Shown here one piece after another: positions 61,965 to 64,000 of a DNA stretch of 64,000 bases. The notes under the pieces are model-generated. The model searched no databases, was not told where the DNA came from, and was given only the letters and a program-made list of their open reading frames with translations. This stretch comes from Desulfotruncus arcticus DSM 17038 (GTDB taxonomy: Bacteria > Bacillota > Desulfotomaculia > Desulfotomaculales > Desulfallaceae): the NCBI RefSeq assembly GCF_900113335.1, contig NZ_FOOX01000013.1:1-64000 (forward strand). Reading direction: 5' to 3'. The position numbers were made by a program, and so were the translations under genes. Within the stretch, counting starts at the first letter, position 1. Every line of letters starts with the position of its first letter.

Positions 61965-63827
61965 TTGTCTGCAAATAAATTTAGAAATATCGCTATTATC
62001 GCCCATGTGGACCACGGGAAAACTACTTTAGTGGATACCTTGTTAAGGCAGAGCGGCATTTTTAGGGAAAACCAGCAGGTTGCGGAACGGGTTATGGATT
62101 CAAATGACCTGGAAAGGGAACGCGGCATAACTATATTGTCCAAAAATACCTCGGTGAGCTACGGTGATATTAAAATCAACATTGTGGATACGCCGGGACA
62201 CTCCGATTTTGGCGGCGAGGTTGAGCGGGTGCTTAAAATGGTTGATGGCGTATTGCTCCTGGTGGATGCTTTTGAGGGGGCTATGCCGCAAACCCGTTTT
62301 GTACTCCGCAAGGCTTTGGAGCTGCGGCTGCAACCCATTGTCGTGATCAATAAGATAGACCGGGCGGATGCACGGGTGTCCGAGGTTGTTGATGAGGTAT
62401 ATGAGCTCTTTTTCGAGCTTGAAGCCAATGATGAGCAGCTTGATTTCCCGATTATCTATACCTCGGCCAAAGCGGGGACCGCTGCGGTGAACTCAAGCGT
62501 ACCGGGAGAAAACATGAAACCTCTGTTTGAGGCTATTATAGAGCATATACCGGCGCCGCCCGGCAGCCCTGACGGACCGCTGCAGCTGTTGGTAAACACC
62601 ACGGAATATGACAATTTTGTGGGGCGCATGGGTTTGGGCAGGATCAACAGGGGGACCATTTCTGCGGGGCAGCAGGTAAGTATCATTGCTCATGACGGCA
62701 GTATTCGCCAGGGGCGCATAGGTACGCTTTATACGTATGAAGGTTTGGAAAGGCTGCCCGTGCAGGAAGCTGTTTGCGGGGACATCGTATCTTTTTCAGG
62801 CTTGGAAGAAATTAAAATTGGAGAGACTGTGGCCTGTAAAGACAACCCGGAACAAATAGAACCCATTACCATTGACGAACCGACCTTGCAGATGTCTTTT
62901 ATGGTTAACGACAGCCCGTTTGCCGGCCAGGACGGCAAATACCTGACCTCGCGTCACTTGCGGGCCAGGCTGTTTAAAGAAATGGAAAGAAACGTCAGCT
63001 TAAGGGTAGAGGAGACCGAAAGCCCTGATATATTCCAGGTTTGCGGGCGGGGTGAACTGCACCTTTCCATTTTAATTGAAACCATGAGGCGGGAGGGTTT
63101 TGAACTCCAGGTATCCAAACCGGAGGTTATCTACCGCCGTGAAGGCGGCAGGCTGCTGGAGCCCATAGAGCTTCTGATGGTGGATATCCCTGAAGATAAA
63201 ATGGGCGTGATTATGGAGATTATCGGGGCCAGGAAAGGTGAAATGGCCAATATGACCAATATAGGGCCAAACCAACTCCGGCTGGAGTTCAGAGTTCCGG
63301 CCAGGGGGCTGATCGGTCTCCGCTCGCAGCTTCTCTCCGAGACCAGGGGGCATGGTGTAATGAGCCATATCTTTCTGGGCTATGAGCCGTATAAAGGGGA
63401 GATCAAAGGCAGGTACAGGGGCGTACTGATCGCTATGGAAACCGGGGAAGCCACCATGTATGGTTTGCATTCCGTTCAGGACAGAGGCGTGTTGTTTATT
63501 ACGCCCGGAGCTAAAGTTTACGAAGGCATGGTGGTCGGGGAACACACCCGCGAACAGGATTTGGAAATTAACGTGTGTAAGAAAAAACACCTGACCAATA
63601 TGCGTTCCAGCACGGCAGAGACAGCTATCCGCCTGGAAGAACCCCGCCGCTTTAGTTTAGAGGAAGCTTTGGAATACCTGGGCACGGATGAACTTTTGGA
63701 GATTACACCCCAAAACCTGCGGTTAAGAAAGAGGATATTGAATAAACATGACCGGGTTAAGAGCCAGAAGTATGCCCAGTCTAATTTGGAGAACACTCCC
63801 CGGACTGAGTTTGAGACTACTCTATAG
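61965..63827 (+). CDS. typA: Ribosome-binding translational GTPase TypA/BipA
   Basis: 620 aa, full length. It is a translational GTPase with EF-G-like domains that assists 50S assembly and stress growth. G1 '[10 protein letters not shown]', G2/switch 'ERGITILSK', G3 '[12 protein letters not shown]', G4 'VVINKIDR' and G5 'YTSAKAG' are present. The C-terminal unique domain begins after '[14 protein letters not shown]'. The start is TTG 61965 with 'aaggagg' 9 bases upstream. It stands alone and is followed by a terminator. It is preceded by repeat copy F. Confidence 0.96.
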   Translation: MSANKFRNIAIIAHVDHGKTTLVDTLLRQSGIFRENQQVAERVMDSNDLERERGITILSKNTSVSYGDIKINIVDTPGHSDFGGEVERVLKMVDGVLLLVDAFEGAMPQTRFVLRKALELRLQPIVVINKIDRADARVSEVVDEVYELFFELEANDEQLDFPIIYTSAKAGTAAVNSSVPGENMKPLFEAIIEHIPAPPGSPDGPLQLLVNTTEYDNFVGRMGLGRINRGTISAGQQVSIIAHDGSIRQGRIGTLYTYEGLERLPVQEAVCGDIVSFSGLEEIKIGETVACKDNPEQIEPITIDEPTLQMSFMVNDSPFAGQDGKYLTSRHLRARLFKEMERNVSLRVEETESPDIFQVCGRGELHLSILIETMRREGFELQVSKPEVIYRREGGRLLEPIELLMVDIPEDKMGVIMEIIGARKGEMANMTNIGPNQLRLEFRVPARGLIGLRSQLLSETRGHGVMSHIFLGYEPYKGEIKGRYRGVLIAMETGEATMYGLHSVQDRGVLFITPGAKVYEGMVVGEHTREQDLEINVCKKKHLTNMRSSTAETAIRLEEPRRFSLEEALEYLGTDELLEITPQNLRLRKRILNKHDRVKSQKYAQSNLENTPRTEFETTL

Positions 63828-63832
63828 ATAGC

Positions 63833-63880
63833 AAAAGGGTTACTCTTTCCCGCTTACTGGGTGAGGTAACCCTTTTTCTA
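63833..63880 (+). terminator. Terminator of typA
   Basis: A stem (aaaagggttac / gtaaccctttt) followed by a T-run. Confidence 0.85.
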
Positions 63881-63915
63881 GTTATAATTGTTATAATTGT
63901 GCTATAATTACTATT

Positions 63916-64000
63916 CAGGAGTCAGTAGTCAGAATTTAGTAGTCAGAATGCCCAACCGCTTCTTTTATTCTGACTCCTAACTAATGACTCCTGACTACTG
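63916..64000. repeat. GGAGTCAG-type inverted repeat at the window end
   Basis: 'caggagtcagtagtcagaat' near 63917 and the complementary 'attctgactcctaactaatg' near 63968-63987 form an inverted repeat related to those at 22540 and 30774. It continues past the window edge. Confidence 0.7.

Overview
The window looks like part of a Gram-positive, spore-forming, probably anaerobic Firmicute of the Desulfotomaculum/Pelotomaculum type (Peptococcaceae sensu lato). This is an inference. It rests on a T-box leader, a YyaC-type sporulation protein, strong Shine-Dalgarno sites with many GTG/TTG starts, low-to-medium GC with patches of very different composition, DUF134/NifX/IscU-type proteins and a squalene-hopene cyclase.

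Layout. 1-375: the 3' end of a 23S rRNA gene and a 5S rRNA gene. 457-8115: amino-acid and cofactor genes (serA copy 1, pdxS-pdxT, a T-box leader, a class-V aminotransferase, serA copy 2, serS). 8140-10431: five tRNA genes (Ser-UGA, Ser-GCU, Arg-ACG, Arg-CCU, Ser-CGA) around tadA and a small membrane protein. 10389-16141: a roughly 5.7-kb segment bounded by a direct repeat of the tRNA-Ser(CGA) 3' end. It carries a two-component system, a VTC-domain protein, a DUF4956 membrane protein and a beta-helix lipoprotein, and looks like a small tRNA-targeted island. 16318-22496: a secreted MTA/SAH-nucleosidase-like protein, a PrpR-type sigma-54 activator, YyaC and a basic amino-acid decarboxylase. 22795-30773: a GalT-like protein, then trehalose/alpha-glucan genes (TreT, TreZ, a branching-enzyme-like GH13) and a condensation-fold protein. 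30935-36517: uppS, a HAD phosphatase and an operon for a YheO-type regulator, RidA, D-cysteine desulfhydrase and NhaC. 36661-46154: a patchwork of a GC-rich treY, gene remnants, a c-di-GMP-I riboswitch, three low-GC secreted proteins sharing a C-terminal domain, and an atoE remnant. 46226-50361: a Rossmann-MCP fusion and a three-gene ABC importer. 50583-57152: a MOSC-ankyrin fusion, a DUF134/NifX/DUF5320 cluster, an IscU-like scaffold and two Mg-chelatase-like AAA+ proteins. 57568-63827: squalene-hopene cyclase, a frameshifted amidohydrolase, a pyruvate-kinase-C-like protein and typA/bipA.

How genes work together. SerA plus the class-V aminotransferase can supply serine, with SerRS and tRNA-Ser nearby and a T-box over the second serA operon. 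PdxST makes the PLP needed by the aminotransferase and by other PLP enzymes here. TreT gives a one-step trehalose route and TreY/TreZ the glucan route, with treY about 10 kb away. RidA and DcyD, under a YheO-type regulator, suggest catabolism of D-cysteine or a related amino acid.

The most unusual content is non-coding or rearranged. A structured 122-bp repeat family has six full, partial or divergent copies. A GGGGACA-type palindrome sits in frame inside treY and supplies the stop codon of another gene. A 12-copy heptamer array abuts the uppS stop codon. There is also a perfect 27-bp inverted repeat, the tRNA-derived att-like repeats, several paralogous gene remnants, and unusual fusions (Rossmann-MCP, MOSC-ankyrin).
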